64,000 bases of DNA, from assembly GCA_030348385.1 (NCBI GenBank), contig JAUCFP010000006.1, forward strand, positions 2,848,501 through 2,912,500. The letters run 5' to 3'. This document shows positions 33,525 through 42,718 of the stretch, in pieces. The first letter of the stretch is position 1, and each line of letters starts with the position of its first letter. The stretch comes from Cytobacillus sp. NJ13 (GTDB lineage Bacteria > Bacillota > Bacilli > Bacillales > Cytobacillaceae). Made by a program: the position numbers and the translations under genes. Below the pieces are notes generated by a model that searched no databases, had not been told where the DNA came from, and saw only the letters and a list, made by a program, of their open reading frames with translations.

Positions 33525-34922
33525 TTAGGTAAGACCGTCTAAAAGACGTTTAAGGATAATCAACCCACGCTCAAGCTCTTTAAGCGTTTCCGGGGCACAA
33601 ACAGAAATTCTTACAGCCCTCTCCGGACAACTGTTTCCCACTACAAACCGCTCAGCTGCAAATACCTGTACTCCTTGCTGTTTCGCTAAAACTTCAAATT
33701 CAGCCCCTGTAATCTTGCCTGGCAATAGCAGCCAGCGAAAGATGCCTGTTTCAGCACCTAAGCACGTAAAGTCTGCCAGATATCGGTTTACGAGTTGATT
33801 TCTGCGAATAGTCTGCTTCTGATGGCCCTCAATTAAGACTTCGAATTGATTCGATACAATCGTACGTGCTGCCAGTTCTGCCAGGAGTGGAGAAACGGAT
33901 ACATTTAAATTATAAAGCGCCCGTGAAATTGGCTCCTTGAATTGACTCGGCACTGCTGCATAGGCCAGCCGCAGACCCGGTGCAAATGTTTTAGATAAAC
34001 TTGCAATATAGATGACCTGTTCTGGTGCAAACGATGCGACTGCCGGCAATGGTTCTTTGTTGAGAAGATGGTACGATGCATCTTCGATAATGAACTGATT
34101 ATATTTTTTAGCAATGGCTGCGATCATTTTTCGGTTCCCGACCGACATAAAGGAAGCTGTCGGATTATGATAATCCGGAATCAAGTAAATGCCTTTAATA
34201 TTTTCATTTTTACACGCATATTCAAAAGACACCGGGCTCATTTCATAGTTTTCTGTTTTTATTGGCACCAGCTGCACACTAAGCATCGAAGCAGCCGTTT
34301 TTAAACCAGGGTATGTATGCTGGTCAACTCCAATTCGCTCTCCCGGCTTACAAAGACTGGCCAGTGCAGCCGCAATCGCATTTTGACCCCCATTCGCAAA
34401 TAAAATGTGATCAGCGGTTGTTTCTAACCCGCCTCTGCGGATAAGCTTTACCGCTGCATCCTTTTGCCAATGGCTTTCACCTCCCCGGCCATAACCGAAC
34501 CATTTTTCATAATCTGTTTCCTGCAGCATACTTTTCAGCTGGAGCATCAGCGGCTCGAAAGAAGCATTGTCCGGAAGTGTTGCTCCCATTTCAATTAGAT
34601 GCTTCGGCTTTGTATCTTCAAGTAAATACGCATTCGATAGAGCATCATAGGACACAAATGTGCCGCTTCCAACCGTTGCACTTAATAACCCCTTTAACTC
34701 ACACACTTTAAATGCTTTTGAAATGGTGCTCAAATTTAAATCTAAATAATCGGCCAGTTCCCGCTGTGGAGGAAGTTTCGTTCCGGGCAATAACACTCCA
34801 TTTAAAATATCCTGTTCCAATTGCCCTGCCAGTGCTTGATAAATGGGCTTTTCTGTTCTATCAATGGATGGCTTCCAGGTCATAGGATAGTTTTCAAAAG
34901 AATTAATCGGCATGATACGCAC
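33525..34922 (-). CDS. MocR/GabR-type regulator (GntR helix-turn-helix fused to aminotransferase fold)
   Basis: 465 residues. Residues about 20-90 are a GntR winged helix (PIYQALAGQLEQDILNGVLLPGTKLPPQRELADYLDLNLSTISKAFKVCELKGLL). Residues 110-465 are a fold-I PLP domain with the lysine in YIASLSKTFAPGLRLAY. These proteins bind PLP or amino acids to control metabolic or transport genes. The likely targets are the MFS and aminotransferase genes downstream. The start is uncertain (GTG 34922 or ATG 34913, with only a weak ribosome site). Confidence 0.9.
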   Translation of the reverse strand: MRIMPINSFENYPMTWKPSIDRTEKPIYQALAGQLEQDILNGVLLPGTKLPPQRELADYLDLNLSTISKAFKVCELKGLLSATVGSGTFVSYDALSNAYLLEDTKPKHLIEMGATLPDNASFEPLMLQLKSMLQETDYEKWFGYGRGGESHWQKDAAVKLIRRGGLETTADHILFANGGQNAIAAALASLCKPGERIGVDQHTYPGLKTAASMLSVQLVPIKTENYEMSPVSFEYACKNENIKGIYLIPDYHNPTASFMSVGNRKMIAAIAKKYNQFIIEDASYHLLNKEPLPAVASFAPEQVIYIASLSKTFAPGLRLAYAAVPSQFKEPISRALYNLNVSVSPLLAELAARTIVSNQFEVLIEGHQKQTIRRNQLVNRYLADFTCLGAETGIFRWLLLPGKITGAEFEVLAKQQGVQVFAAERFVVGNSCPERAVRISVCAPETLKELERGLIILKRLLDGLT

Positions 34923-35013
34923 CCTTTTTTGTACAAGTTTTCAATGAAACTGTTTCTTTAATTATAACCCTTGTTCCTCTACCCTGCCCATTTCGCCGAA
35001 CCAAGAAAAAAAT

Positions 35014-35469
35014 TCAGTTTTTATTCTCCAAGTACTTTTCCCATTCGCTTAGATACATCTTAGGTTCATTTTCAGGCTCAGCTGATAATTTACAGATAAA
35101 TTCTAATGAATTTCCATCTGGGTCATGAAAATAGACCATAGCATGTGTCTGGTCTGGCATTACAATGGGTTCAAGTGGTTTAAAGCCGAATTCTTCACGC
35201 ATTTCAATGCCTCGCTTTTCAAGCCACTCTTTTGCATTCTTTAAATCTTCTAAATCTACTCTAAATGCAACATGTCTGATGGAAGGATGATAGTTCATTT
35301 TTGCTTGGTCACATTCCCATAATCCCAGCCAGCTTTCATTCTTAACGATCCAAAAAAATGCTGTTTTTTCGTATTTTATTGCTAAATCCAGACCCAAGCC
35401 CCTGTAAAACTCAATCGACTTGCTGATATTACTTACCGGTAAATGTGCTTCATACAGTCCTTTAATCAT
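35014..35469 (-). CDS. VOC (glyoxalase/dioxygenase fold) protein
   Basis: 151 residues with the paired beta-alpha-beta3 units: GLYEAHLPVSNISKSIEFYRGLGLDL and IRHVAFRVDLEDLKNAKEWLEKRG, ending YFHDPDGNSLEFICKL (metal-binding Glu). Ligands His in EAHLP, His in RHVAF and Glu in LEFIC are present, so it may be catalytic or bind an antibiotic. Substrate unknown. Confidence 0.88.
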   Translation of the reverse strand: MIKGLYEAHLPVSNISKSIEFYRGLGLDLAIKYEKTAFFWIVKNESWLGLWECDQAKMNYHPSIRHVAFRVDLEDLKNAKEWLEKRGIEMREEFGFKPLEPIVMPDQTHAMVYFHDPDGNSLEFICKLSAEPENEPKMYLSEWEKYLENKN

Positions 35470-35602
35470 TCTTTAACCTCTTTCCCTAATTTTCTTAACA
35501 TTAATATATCAGTAACGGATCCCATATTCCGTCCACAATATGGATGAAGTCTTATACTTCTTTATATGTATTTGCTTTCATCTCTTTAGAGATTTCCAAA
35601 AC

Positions 35603-35634
35603 AAAAAAGCTGCCCCGCATTTGTGCGGGCCAGC
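35603..35634 (-). terminator. Terminator after the 3D-domain gene
   Basis: GCTGCCCCGCA and TGCGGGCCAGC pair with a small mismatch around TTTG, and six T follow on the minus strand. Confidence 0.85.
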
Positions 35635-35640
35635 CCATAC

Positions 35641-36441
35641 CTATTCGATTACTTCCACACGTACACTTTTTCGCCCCCATTGAAGGGCATCACTGCGGTC
35701 AGGAATGAACACATCGATTGAACTTCCATTTATGCCGCCTCCTATGTCCGCTGCTATCGCAACTCCATAGCCTTCTACTTTTACGATGGAGCCAAGCGGA
35801 ATGACACTGGGGTCGACAGCAATCACTTTCGCATCAGGGTACTTTTTTAAATCCAGACCCATCCGTGTCACACCTGAACAGCCCTCACAATCAGCCGTGT
35901 ACGCTGTGCTTTCCACAGTCAATGTTTTACCGGCAGCTGAACCGCGCTTGGCCTTTCGATCCAGCTCTGCTCTTGTCCTCGGACCGGCAATTCCGTCTGC
36001 AGTCAGGCCTAGCTGTCTTTGAAAGCTCTTGACAGCGCTCACTGTGCCATTTCCATAAATACCATCTAAATTAGATTTGTAGTGACCTGTTTGTTTCAAT
36101 TGATATTGAATTTGGATGACTTGTTTCCCAATATCTCCATATCTCAGCACTTTTAGCGCATAGTTTGTTTGCGGCCCAGCAATCCCATCAACCTTTAGAT
36201 TGCGCTTACGCTGAAAATCCTTAACGGCTTCCACCGTGATACTTCCATAGTATCCTGTCGATGTATGGTACGGGAAAACCCCTTTTGTCATCAGGTAATC
36301 CTGCAATTCGGCCACATCTGACCCTGATGATCCATTGGCAAGTGTCCGATCCCCAAGCGCCGCTTCTGTAAATGAAGGAGCGGCAAGCATGAGAACCCCA
36401 GCCGCAAGAGCCATCAGCATGTTTCTAAATTTCTTTAACAT
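35641..36441 (-). CDS. Peptidoglycan-binding protein with 3D (MltA-like) domain
   Basis: 266 residues: signal peptide (to about 27), two PG_binding_1 repeats (about 38-95 with SSGSDVAELQDYL/VDGIAGPQT; about 105-160 with YGNGTVSAVKSFQRQLGLTADGIAGPRT), and a C-terminal 3D domain (about 175-265) with STAYTADCEGCSG, IAVDPSVIPLGSIVKVEGYG, AADIGGGINGSSIDVFI. The Asp residues of the Y-T-A-x(n)-D-x-G pattern suggest a lytic transglycosylase-like wall or cortex enzyme, secreted. Confidence 0.93.
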   Translation of the reverse strand: MLKKFRNMLMALAAGVLMLAAPSFTEAALGDRTLANGSSGSDVAELQDYLMTKGVFPYHTSTGYYGSITVEAVKDFQRKRNLKVDGIAGPQTNYALKVLRYGDIGKQVIQIQYQLKQTGHYKSNLDGIYGNGTVSAVKSFQRQLGLTADGIAGPRTRAELDRKAKRGSAAGKTLTVESTAYTADCEGCSGVTRMGLDLKKYPDAKVIAVDPSVIPLGSIVKVEGYGVAIAADIGGGINGSSIDVFIPDRSDALQWGRKSVRVEVIE

Positions 36442-36636
36442 AAAAAAATCCTCCCCAATTTCTTTTTACATAAAAGAATTCGAGAGGAAATGACATTATT
36501 CGTGTATAGAAAGCAGAATCACAACGTTCGGCCCTCAATCATCCATTATCTTGAAATAATGTGCTCTATTTTGTCTGCGTATATATTACGCAACATAATG
36601 AGAAAATAGAACCCCCAAAAATGCCCTTTTTTCAAG

Positions 36637-37023
36637 CTAATTCTGCGCAATTTGAATAAGGTTGCCGCATGTATCATCGAAGACAGCCAATGTGACATCA
36701 CCCATTACTGTCGGCTCAATAGTAAACTTCACTCCGTGGTTTATTAATCGGTTATATTCTTCGTGAACGTCCGCAACGCCAAACATTGTTGCCGGGATTC
36801 CTTCGGTAAATATCTTCTTTTGATATTCTTTGGCAGCCGGATGTACATTCGGTTCCAGCAAAAGCTCCGTACCGTCTTGATCATCGGGAGAAACAAGGGC
36901 GATCCACCTGTGTTCTCCGACTGGAATGTCATGCTTTTTTACAAACCCCAGCGTTTCTGTATAAAATTTCAATGCCTTATCCTGATCCTGGACGAAGATA
37001 CTGGTAACAATAACTTTCATCAT
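36637..37023 (-). CDS. VOC-family glyoxalase-like protein
   Basis: 128 residues: VIVTSIFVQDQDKALKFYTETLGFVKKHD, RWIALVSPDD, TELLLEPN, FGVADVHEEYNRLINHGVKF, FDDTCGNLIQIAQN. This is the widespread Bacillus form; the first metal ligand is not the usual His, so catalysis is doubtful. It is 108 bp downstream of an arsR gene on the same strand and probably controlled by it. Confidence 0.88.
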   Translation of the reverse strand: MMKVIVTSIFVQDQDKALKFYTETLGFVKKHDIPVGEHRWIALVSPDDQDGTELLLEPNVHPAAKEYQKKIFTEGIPATMFGVADVHEEYNRLINHGVKFTIEPTVMGDVTLAVFDDTCGNLIQIAQN

Positions 37024-37130
37024 GTTTTTGCCTCCTTGATATTTGTAAATTATGATTCTGTACTAACAATCTGGCTGCCAGAAAACCAGCAGGCACATCT
37101 GTCCAAAATCCCTATTTCGTTTTTAGTGAA

Positions 37131-37409
37131 TTACTCTACCCAGCCTTTCAGCAAATTTTTTAGCGGCTGGTTGTTAAAAATAATTACACGGTATTTTCCT
37201 TTGCGTTCTGATTTTATGAGCTCTGCCTCTTCCAATACAGAAAGGTGTTTAGCTATTGCCTGCCGCGAAATGGAAAGATTGTGCTTCATAATGAGACGAG
37301 CTGTTAGTTCATACAGCGTCATCTCTTTGCGTTCGGACAGTTCGTCCATTATAAGCCGCCGAGTCGAATCAGCCAGTGCTTTGAATATAGCGTCTTTGTC
37401 CCAATTCAT
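37131..37409 (-). CDS. ArsR-family regulator, probably leaderless
   Basis: 92 residues: MNWDKDAIFKALADSTRRLIMDELSER, then ISRQAIAKHLSVLEEAELIKSERKGKYRVIIF, the winged helix. It lacks Cys metal sites and resembles the SdpR-like non-metal subgroup that often pairs with AHSA1 or VOC genes. ATG 37409 lies 7 nt after a TATAAT, so transcription should begin at the A of ATG and there is no ribosome site. The longer frame from 37454 would run through the promoter, so I reject that start. Confidence 0.88.
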   Translation of the reverse strand: MNWDKDAIFKALADSTRRLIMDELSERKEMTLYELTARLIMKHNLSISRQAIAKHLSVLEEAELIKSERKGKYRVIIFNNQPLKNLLKGWVE

Positions 37410-37415
37410 ATCACG

Positions 37416-37466
37416 ATTATAAGCAACCTCATGGTTACTTGTCAATACGAGCAACCTTTAGGTTGC
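37416..37466 (-). promoter_or_regulatory. Leaderless arsR promoter with two operators
   Basis: TTGACA (37445-37440), 18-nt spacer, TATAAT (37421-37416). GCAACC-N4-GGTTAC (37423-37438) fills the spacer and GCAACC-N4-GGTTGC (37451-37466) lies upstream, 28 bp apart. This suits autorepression. Confidence 0.8.
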
Positions 37467-37593
37467 TTAATGAAGGTGCCCTATCAATCTCGACGGTAAG
37501 CACCAAGAATCTGCACAATTTATAAAGGTTTAAGTCCAATGGAATGCATACCTTATTCTGTATGAGTAAAAAATACTGAAGAGGTGAGAACAA

Positions 37594-38598
37594 TTGGAAA
37601 ATGATAATATAAAGCTTACAGCTTCCGAAATAGGAACACTATGGGGGGAGTATGTAAACGGAACAATGACCGAAATCGTAAATAGGTATATGATTTCTAT
37701 TATAGAAGACGAAGAAATGAAACAAATCTTTGAAATAGCAATAAAGACAGGGGAAAAGCAAAAGAAGCAGCTTGTTTCCTTCATTAAGAAGGATGGATTT
37801 CCAGTGCCCATTGGATTTACAGAGTCCGACCTCAATAAAAGTGCAGAGAGATTGTTTTCAGACACATTCTGCTTAAATTATTTACATATTATGACTATAC
37901 ATGGTTTGCTGGGTCATACAACCGCTTTAAGTGTTTCGGTCAGAAAGGACTTAAGGGAGTTTTACAATTCATGTGTGGATGATGCAAAAAGCATGTACGA
38001 TTTAACCATTGAGCTGCTGCTGAAAAAAGGTGTTTTCCAAAGAGATCCTTATTTTTATCCTAATGAGAGCCCTGAACTTATAACTGCAACAGATTTTACT
38101 GATGGATTTTTTGGAAAAGGGAGACTTTTATCTTCTACAGAAATAATCAGTATTTCTCTTAACATTAAAAAGGGGATTATGGCAAAAGCCCTTTCCATCG
38201 GATTCAGTCAAGTCACAGAATCGAAAGAAATAAGAAAGTTTTTTGAGGAATTAGAAAAAACTGCCGATGGAAACCTGCAGGCCTTTTCAAAAATATTACA
38301 CAAGGATAATTTGCCAGTCCCAATGTCGTGGGAATCAGAGATTACTACATCAAAGGACTCTCCATTTTCCGATAAATTAATGTTGTATCATATGGGTTTC
38401 CTGACACAAACTGCACAAGTATATTACGGAACAGGTTTAGCAGGAGCCATGCGGACAGACCTGGCCTTAGCTTATGAAAAAGCCATCCTAAAAACATTGG
38501 GAATCACCAGAAAATGGTTCGGTATTATGGTGAAAAACAAGTGGTTAGAACAGCCGCCGCTTGCTCCTAATAGGAAAGAACTTGCACAGGATAAATAA
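37594..38598 (+). CDS. DUF3231 protein (spore-associated ferritin-like helical repeats)
   Basis: 334 residues made of two DUF3231 repeats (about 8-165 and 175-325), each a helical bundle (LTASEIGTLWGEYVNGTMTEIVNRYM; LSSTEIISISLNIKKGIMAKALSIGFSQV). This family is common in spore formers and often duplicated; function is unknown. The start is TTG 37594 after GAGGTGAG. Monocistronic. Confidence 0.85.
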   Translation: MENDNIKLTASEIGTLWGEYVNGTMTEIVNRYMISIIEDEEMKQIFEIAIKTGEKQKKQLVSFIKKDGFPVPIGFTESDLNKSAERLFSDTFCLNYLHIMTIHGLLGHTTALSVSVRKDLREFYNSCVDDAKSMYDLTIELLLKKGVFQRDPYFYPNESPELITATDFTDGFFGKGRLLSSTEIISISLNIKKGIMAKALSIGFSQVTESKEIRKFFEELEKTADGNLQAFSKILHKDNLPVPMSWESEITTSKDSPFSDKLMLYHMGFLTQTAQVYYGTGLAGAMRTDLALAYEKAILKTLGITRKWFGIMVKNKWLEQPPLAPNRKELAQDK

Positions 38599-38653
38599 GT
38601 TAACTCCCTTATTTGTGTGAGGGGAGTCCCCCATTCAATGGTTTACCGCTGAT

Positions 38654-38692
38654 GAGCCGCGCTGGCCTTTTCACCAGCTCGGCTCTCTATTT
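38654..38692 (+). terminator. Terminator after the DUF3231 gene
   Basis: GAGCCGCGCTGG (38654-38665) and CCAGCTCGGCTC (38674-38685) pair, followed by TCTATTTTATT. Confidence 0.8.
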
Positions 38693-38694
38693 TA

Positions 38695-39588
38695 TTAATC
38701 TCCACCCCCGCCACAGCTTGAACAGGATGAGGATGAGCAGGAGCTGCCCGAGCTGCAGGAGCTGCCTGACCCGCAGCTTGTACAGCTTGATGAAATCTTG
38801 CTGCTGATTTTCATGTAACTGGAAAAATCATCATAATGAAAATAGGACACAGATAAAAAAGGAACAAGCATTGCGTTATAATTTTGCTGACTTTTTCTTT
38901 TTCTCATCATTTCTTGTATGGCGCTTTTTTCGTAATTTTTTACTTTCTTTGCTGTTTTTTTCATGGCAGAAATAAGCGAGAGCACAGTACTTATGTATTG
39001 GCTATCACTCTTAAAATAGAGCTCTATTAGTTCATTTTCCGACAAATTCTTAAACTCATCAATAATATTTGGAGGTACAGGGAATCTGTAAAATCCCTTA
39101 TAGAGATGGATATTTTCATTCCTTATGAAAAAGAGCTCACCATACACCCAATCAAAAAATCCGCGCAAATCAGGATCAGGCGACTGTTTTAGATTCGGAC
39201 TATGATGAAGAGTGCTTCCTAAATATTCTTTTGAAAAATCATCATACTCACGGGTAAACATGAGCATCTGATGCCACAGTTCATCGACTTTTTCGCTGAA
39301 CATAGGTGACTCTTTTAAAAGAGAAATCAAAATAAAGTAGCGCTTTAAATCCAGCAGACGCCAGCTGTACTCATTTTCTTTTAGCTTAATTTCTTTCATT
39401 ACCCTCTCTTCTACATTTGCCATATAACTTTTACTAAGAGACTTCTCCAGGTGATCACTTAGCTTTTTTAACCCTTTAATCGGTTTTATATCTAATGATT
39501 TTGGAGATAAGTCATATTTAAATGAGAGCTTTTTGCGGAAAAATAAAATAAACCAGATAACCACTGGCAGCAGGAGTAACCATGCCAT
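38695..39588 (-). CDS. GRDP-like membrane-anchored protein with Cys/Ser-rich tail
   Basis: 297 residues: one N-terminal TM helix (2-18), a helical region with VDELWHQMLMFTREYDDFSKEYLGSTLHHSP (about 103-133), which matches the glycine-rich-domain (GRDP/DUF1399) signature W-H-x(n)-Y-x-x-F-x(n)-H-H, and a C-terminal tail of about 35 residues almost entirely Cys, Ser and Gly, with about ten Cys. Such tails are seen in poorly characterised bacterial membrane proteins; metal binding or cross-linking is a guess. Confidence 0.75.
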   Translation of the reverse strand: MAWLLLLPVVIWFILFFRKKLSFKYDLSPKSLDIKPIKGLKKLSDHLEKSLSKSYMANVEERVMKEIKLKENEYSWRLLDLKRYFILISLLKESPMFSEKVDELWHQMLMFTREYDDFSKEYLGSTLHHSPNLKQSPDPDLRGFFDWVYGELFFIRNENIHLYKGFYRFPVPPNIIDEFKNLSENELIELYFKSDSQYISTVLSLISAMKKTAKKVKNYEKSAIQEMMRKRKSQQNYNAMLVPFLSVSYFHYDDFSSYMKISSKISSSCTSCGSGSSCSSGSSCSSSSCSSCGGGGD

Positions 39589-39674
39589 CTAATCCCCCCT
39601 TATACATTTCTTTATTACTATTACGAATTTCATTGTGGAAGGTTCCATATTTTTCAATTTTTATATTCTTTAGT

Positions 39675-39705
39675 TCAAAAAGAAGAGCCGCCCTTCTCGG
39701 CAGCT
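39675..39705 (-). terminator. Terminator after the MaoC-like gene
   Basis: AGCTGCC and GGCGGCT pair (one G-U) around GAGAAG, followed on the minus strand by CTTCTTTTTG. Confidence 0.7.
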
Positions 39706-39723
39706 GCTTAATATAAGAACTAT

Positions 39724-40104
39724 TTAAGATAATATTACACCTGCAAAATTCCCTCTTAGTACTTGTTTCTCATTCTGATTCGTACAAAGGAAAGAAGCAT
39801 CAATAGCCATTCTATTACGATCTTGCTCTTCATACTTATCGATTGTTACTTCACAAATGATTGTATCTCCTGTAAAAACAGGTCTCAAAAACTCAAAATT
39901 CATCGTACGGGCCAGCACGTTATGGTCTCCGCCTACTTTAGTTGGCAGAGTAGCCGTTAATAATCCTTGAACCACAAGCCTTCCCTGTTCATCCGGGGTT
40001 ATATGGTGAATTCCTTCATCACCTGATATCTCTGTAAATAGTTCAACATCCCTTTTTGTAAAAGTCCGTTCAAACGTAATCATGTCCCCTACATTTAATG
40101 ACAT
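39724..40104 (-). CDS. MaoC-like hotdog dehydratase/thioesterase
   Basis: 126 residues with the hotdog fold: MSLNVGDMITFERTFTKRDVELFTEISGDEGIHHITPDEQGRLVVQGLLTATLPTKVGG and FEFLRPVFTGDTIICEVTI. MaoC enzymes hydrate enoyl-CoA through an Asp and a His in D-x4-H; here the region is SGDEGIHH. The substrate is unknown. ATG 40104 has AGGAGGG at about 8 nt and the family N-terminus, so I reject the longer start at 40182. Confidence 0.88.
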   Translation of the reverse strand: MSLNVGDMITFERTFTKRDVELFTEISGDEGIHHITPDEQGRLVVQGLLTATLPTKVGGDHNVLARTMNFEFLRPVFTGDTIICEVTIDKYEEQDRNRMAIDASFLCTNQNEKQVLRGNFAGVILS

Positions 40105-40209
40105 ATGAATCACCCTCCTGAAGGTTTTAAACAATATATCAATTAACGACTGAATATTACAATAATTAAGGATGGTATTCAACTTATTAACCCAGTTTCC
40201 ACTTGCTAA

Positions 40210-41175
40210 TTATGTTACGAATTTCCAATCTTTCGGCTTTATATCCTTATTCACCCATTCCTTCTTCGGCGCCTGGTATGGGGTGTTGGAGATTAATTGG
40301 TTATCGTGCCAGCTTGCAGCTCCGGAACGAATCATTTCATCAAGCAGAATTGGAATAAATTCTTCGGGCTGCTGCTGGAAAGAAAAGCGCGCAAAATCCT
40401 GGAACCATCCGCACTTAAGCAGGTAATCGCTGACTTCTTCTTTGGCCAATCCATTTTTCATGATTAAAGTGAATGAAAAAATCCTCTTGCAGGCATGCCA
40501 TGACAATTTTCCTGGTGCCTTAAGCCACTTTTCAAACCGTTTCCTTGCTGCATCAATGGCAGCCAGAGGATTCTCTATTTGAGGTCCATGCCCTGAATAG
40601 GCCTTCCTGATCTTGAGTCCCGACAGCCGCTCCAGACTTTCCAGCGATCGCTGGATAGATGAAACACCCTCCCGGAAGATATTCAACCATCCGATATCAT
40701 TTTGGTGAAAAAGATCCCCGCAAATTAATACCTCTTCTTCAGGTTCATACAAAGAAATATGCCCTAACGTATGTCCAGGTGTATGCAGGACTTTAAAAGT
40801 TCTGCTTCCTGTATGAATTTCATCGTTATCTGAAAGCTTTTTATCGACTCGATAAGGCTCTACAGGCTGATCCAGCCATTCTGCACTGCAGGCTTCGGGA
40901 TTACAAGAGTTAATTAATTCCGCTTCCCATTTATGAGCAGCAATCCTAACGCCATAATTTTTTTGAAAATGAAAATTGCCTCCCACATGATCACTATGGT
41001 AGTGCGTGTTGACAATAAGGTGCAGTTCTTCTGGTGAAACGCCTGCTTCTTTCAGTAATTGCTCAGTTTCTTTGACATCACTTCCAAATCCAGTATCAAT
41101 AAGGATCGGAAGTTCATCCTTGATCAGAACCATATTCGCACTTGGAAACTTTCTTTCAAAGAAAATAATATCCAA
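40210..41175 (-). CDS. Metallo-beta-lactamase-fold hydrolase
   Basis: 321 residues. The MBL core has NTHYHSDHVGG (zinc motif HxHxDH, about 57-67), HTPGHTLGHISLY (about 134-146) and LICGDLFHQ (Asp ligand), then YSGHGP. A C-terminal helical extension (about 220-320) is typical of the YflN/lactonase-like subgroup. Substrate unknown. Start TTG 41175 after GGAGGAG. It is the last gene of a lysE-araC-mbl operon, 27 bp after araC. Confidence 0.88.
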   Translation of the reverse strand: MDIIFFERKFPSANMVLIKDELPILIDTGFGSDVKETEQLLKEAGVSPEELHLIVNTHYHSDHVGGNFHFQKNYGVRIAAHKWEAELINSCNPEACSAEWLDQPVEPYRVDKKLSDNDEIHTGSRTFKVLHTPGHTLGHISLYEPEEEVLICGDLFHQNDIGWLNIFREGVSSIQRSLESLERLSGLKIRKAYSGHGPQIENPLAAIDAARKRFEKWLKAPGKLSWHACKRIFSFTLIMKNGLAKEEVSDYLLKCGWFQDFARFSFQQQPEEFIPILLDEMIRSGAASWHDNQLISNTPYQAPKKEWVNKDIKPKDWKFVT

Positions 41176-41202
41176 AGCTCCTCCTCCTTACCTTTCAGCC
41201 TC

Positions 41203-41979
41203 TCAATTTAAATGTGACATATATTCAAATGCTGTAGTCCCATATACACTTTTAAAATGCTTATTTAAATGAGTTAAATCAACAAAACCACATTCACTAA
41301 CAGCGGCATAGATGTCTTTATTCTTTTCTATTACCTGCTTGGCTCGTTCGATTTTGCAGTTAAGAAAATACTGATACGGTGATATTCCAGTATGAGCCTT
41401 AAATAATCTGATGAACTGGAATTTTGATAGATTCAGCTCTTTACATATGTCGTCCAGTTTAAGTACATTTTCCAAACTGGCATGAACCATATCCTTCGCT
41501 TTTCTAATTAGAGCATTATCTTTCTTATCATATGATGAAAGTTTAGTATGAATGAGATGATCTGTGAGGGATAAAAGCAATTCACTGCATAATGCTTCAT
41601 CTTTTTCGCTTAATATGGCATGAGAAAGACTCAAAATTTTTTGTTCAAGCCGATCATTATACACAACGGGATTTGAAAAACGGACGATATCCTTTGTCCC
41701 GCTGACCTCTGAAATCAGCTGGGGGTCAATATATAACATCACATAGTCAAGACCGGTCTCATCATGCGCCATTCCGTCATGTGCCTGCTCCGGATTAAAA
41801 AGCATAACGCCATTAGGATAGGATAATTGCAGACCACCATCCAGGGTATAGTGCTGAATACCGCGCAGGGTCACACCTATTGCATATTCCGCGTGAGCAT
41901 GCTTTTTATAAGCAAATTCAGAAATACTTGCTGATAACGCAGTAATGCCTGCCGATTTTTTATAGATAAATTTGTCCAT
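41203..41979 (-). CDS. AraC-family regulator
   Basis: About 258 residues. N-terminal AraC-ligand cupin (HAHAEYAIGVTLRGIQHYTLDGG, NPEQAHDG) and C-terminal double helix-turn-helix (LNLSKFQFIRLFKAHTGISPYQYFLNCKIERAKQVIE; CGFVDLTHLNKHFKSVYGTTAFEYM). The common pairing with LysE exporters suggests it senses an amino acid and controls export. Start ATG 41979 with GGGGTG upstream. Confidence 0.9.
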   Translation of the reverse strand: MDKFIYKKSAGITALSASISEFAYKKHAHAEYAIGVTLRGIQHYTLDGGLQLSYPNGVMLFNPEQAHDGMAHDETGLDYVMLYIDPQLISEVSGTKDIVRFSNPVVYNDRLEQKILSLSHAILSEKDEALCSELLLSLTDHLIHTKLSSYDKKDNALIRKAKDMVHASLENVLKLDDICKELNLSKFQFIRLFKAHTGISPYQYFLNCKIERAKQVIEKNKDIYAAVSECGFVDLTHLNKHFKSVYGTTAFEYMSHLN

Positions 41980-42003
41980 TGGATACACCCCTTAACAGCA
42001 TAT

Positions 42004-42579
42004 CTACATCCAGATCATCACACCGGAATAAGCTAAAAATATGGCCATTATCATATTTACAATCTTATCATGCTTCTGTAAAAACGCCTTGAAAATGGTA
42101 CCGAAAAGCACCCATGTAATAAATGCTAAAAATCCAATAAGAGTGATGGCGAGAACACCCATTGTCACAGCCGGCACTTCCGTATAGTACGGCATGATGA
42201 AGCTGGGAATGACAGTCATTGTAAATAATACGACCTTTGGATTTAAAAACTGCATCAGGAAGCCTGACATAAAGGTGCCATTTTGGTTTACAGCAGGCTT
42301 GGAAGTATCCGCTGTGAATATTTGATAAGCGAGATAGAATATATAAAAACTTCCGATTAACTGCATAACGACTAATACTTTTGGTATGACCTCCATAAGG
42401 ATCGTATTCAGCATAGCTGAAATCATAAGCAGCAGACCAAAAGCAATGGTAGCACCATAGGTATATTCCATCGCCTTCTTTGTCCCAATATTATGCACAG
42501 TGGATAATATGACGATATTCGTCGGACCCGGCGTAAATGTAACGATAAAACAGTATACTAAAAAAGATGTAATATTCAT
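42004..42579 (-). CDS. LysE/RhtB-family amino-acid exporter
   Basis: 191 residues with six hydrophobic segments and the N-terminal signature FTPGPTNIVILSTVHNIGTKKAMEYTYGATIAFGLLL (GPxxxxV type). It exports amino acids or analogues; which one is unknown. It is the first gene of the operon with the AraC regulator 24 bp downstream. Confidence 0.92.
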   Translation of the reverse strand: MNITSFLVYCFIVTFTPGPTNIVILSTVHNIGTKKAMEYTYGATIAFGLLLMISAMLNTILMEVIPKVLVVMQLIGSFYIFYLAYQIFTADTSKPAVNQNGTFMSGFLMQFLNPKVVLFTMTVIPSFIMPYYTEVPAVTMGVLAITLIGFLAFITWVLFGTIFKAFLQKHDKIVNMIMAIFLAYSGVMIWM

Positions 42580-42718
42580 GAAGAAAACTCCTTTCAGGCT
42601 ATTCTCACATAAATATACATCTTAGAATTAAGCGGCTTATAGTATATTATTGCAGGATCAAATAAACTCCTATTTTTGTTGCCACGATTGTTTAAATGCA
42701 CTTCTCGCAGTCTCTAAC

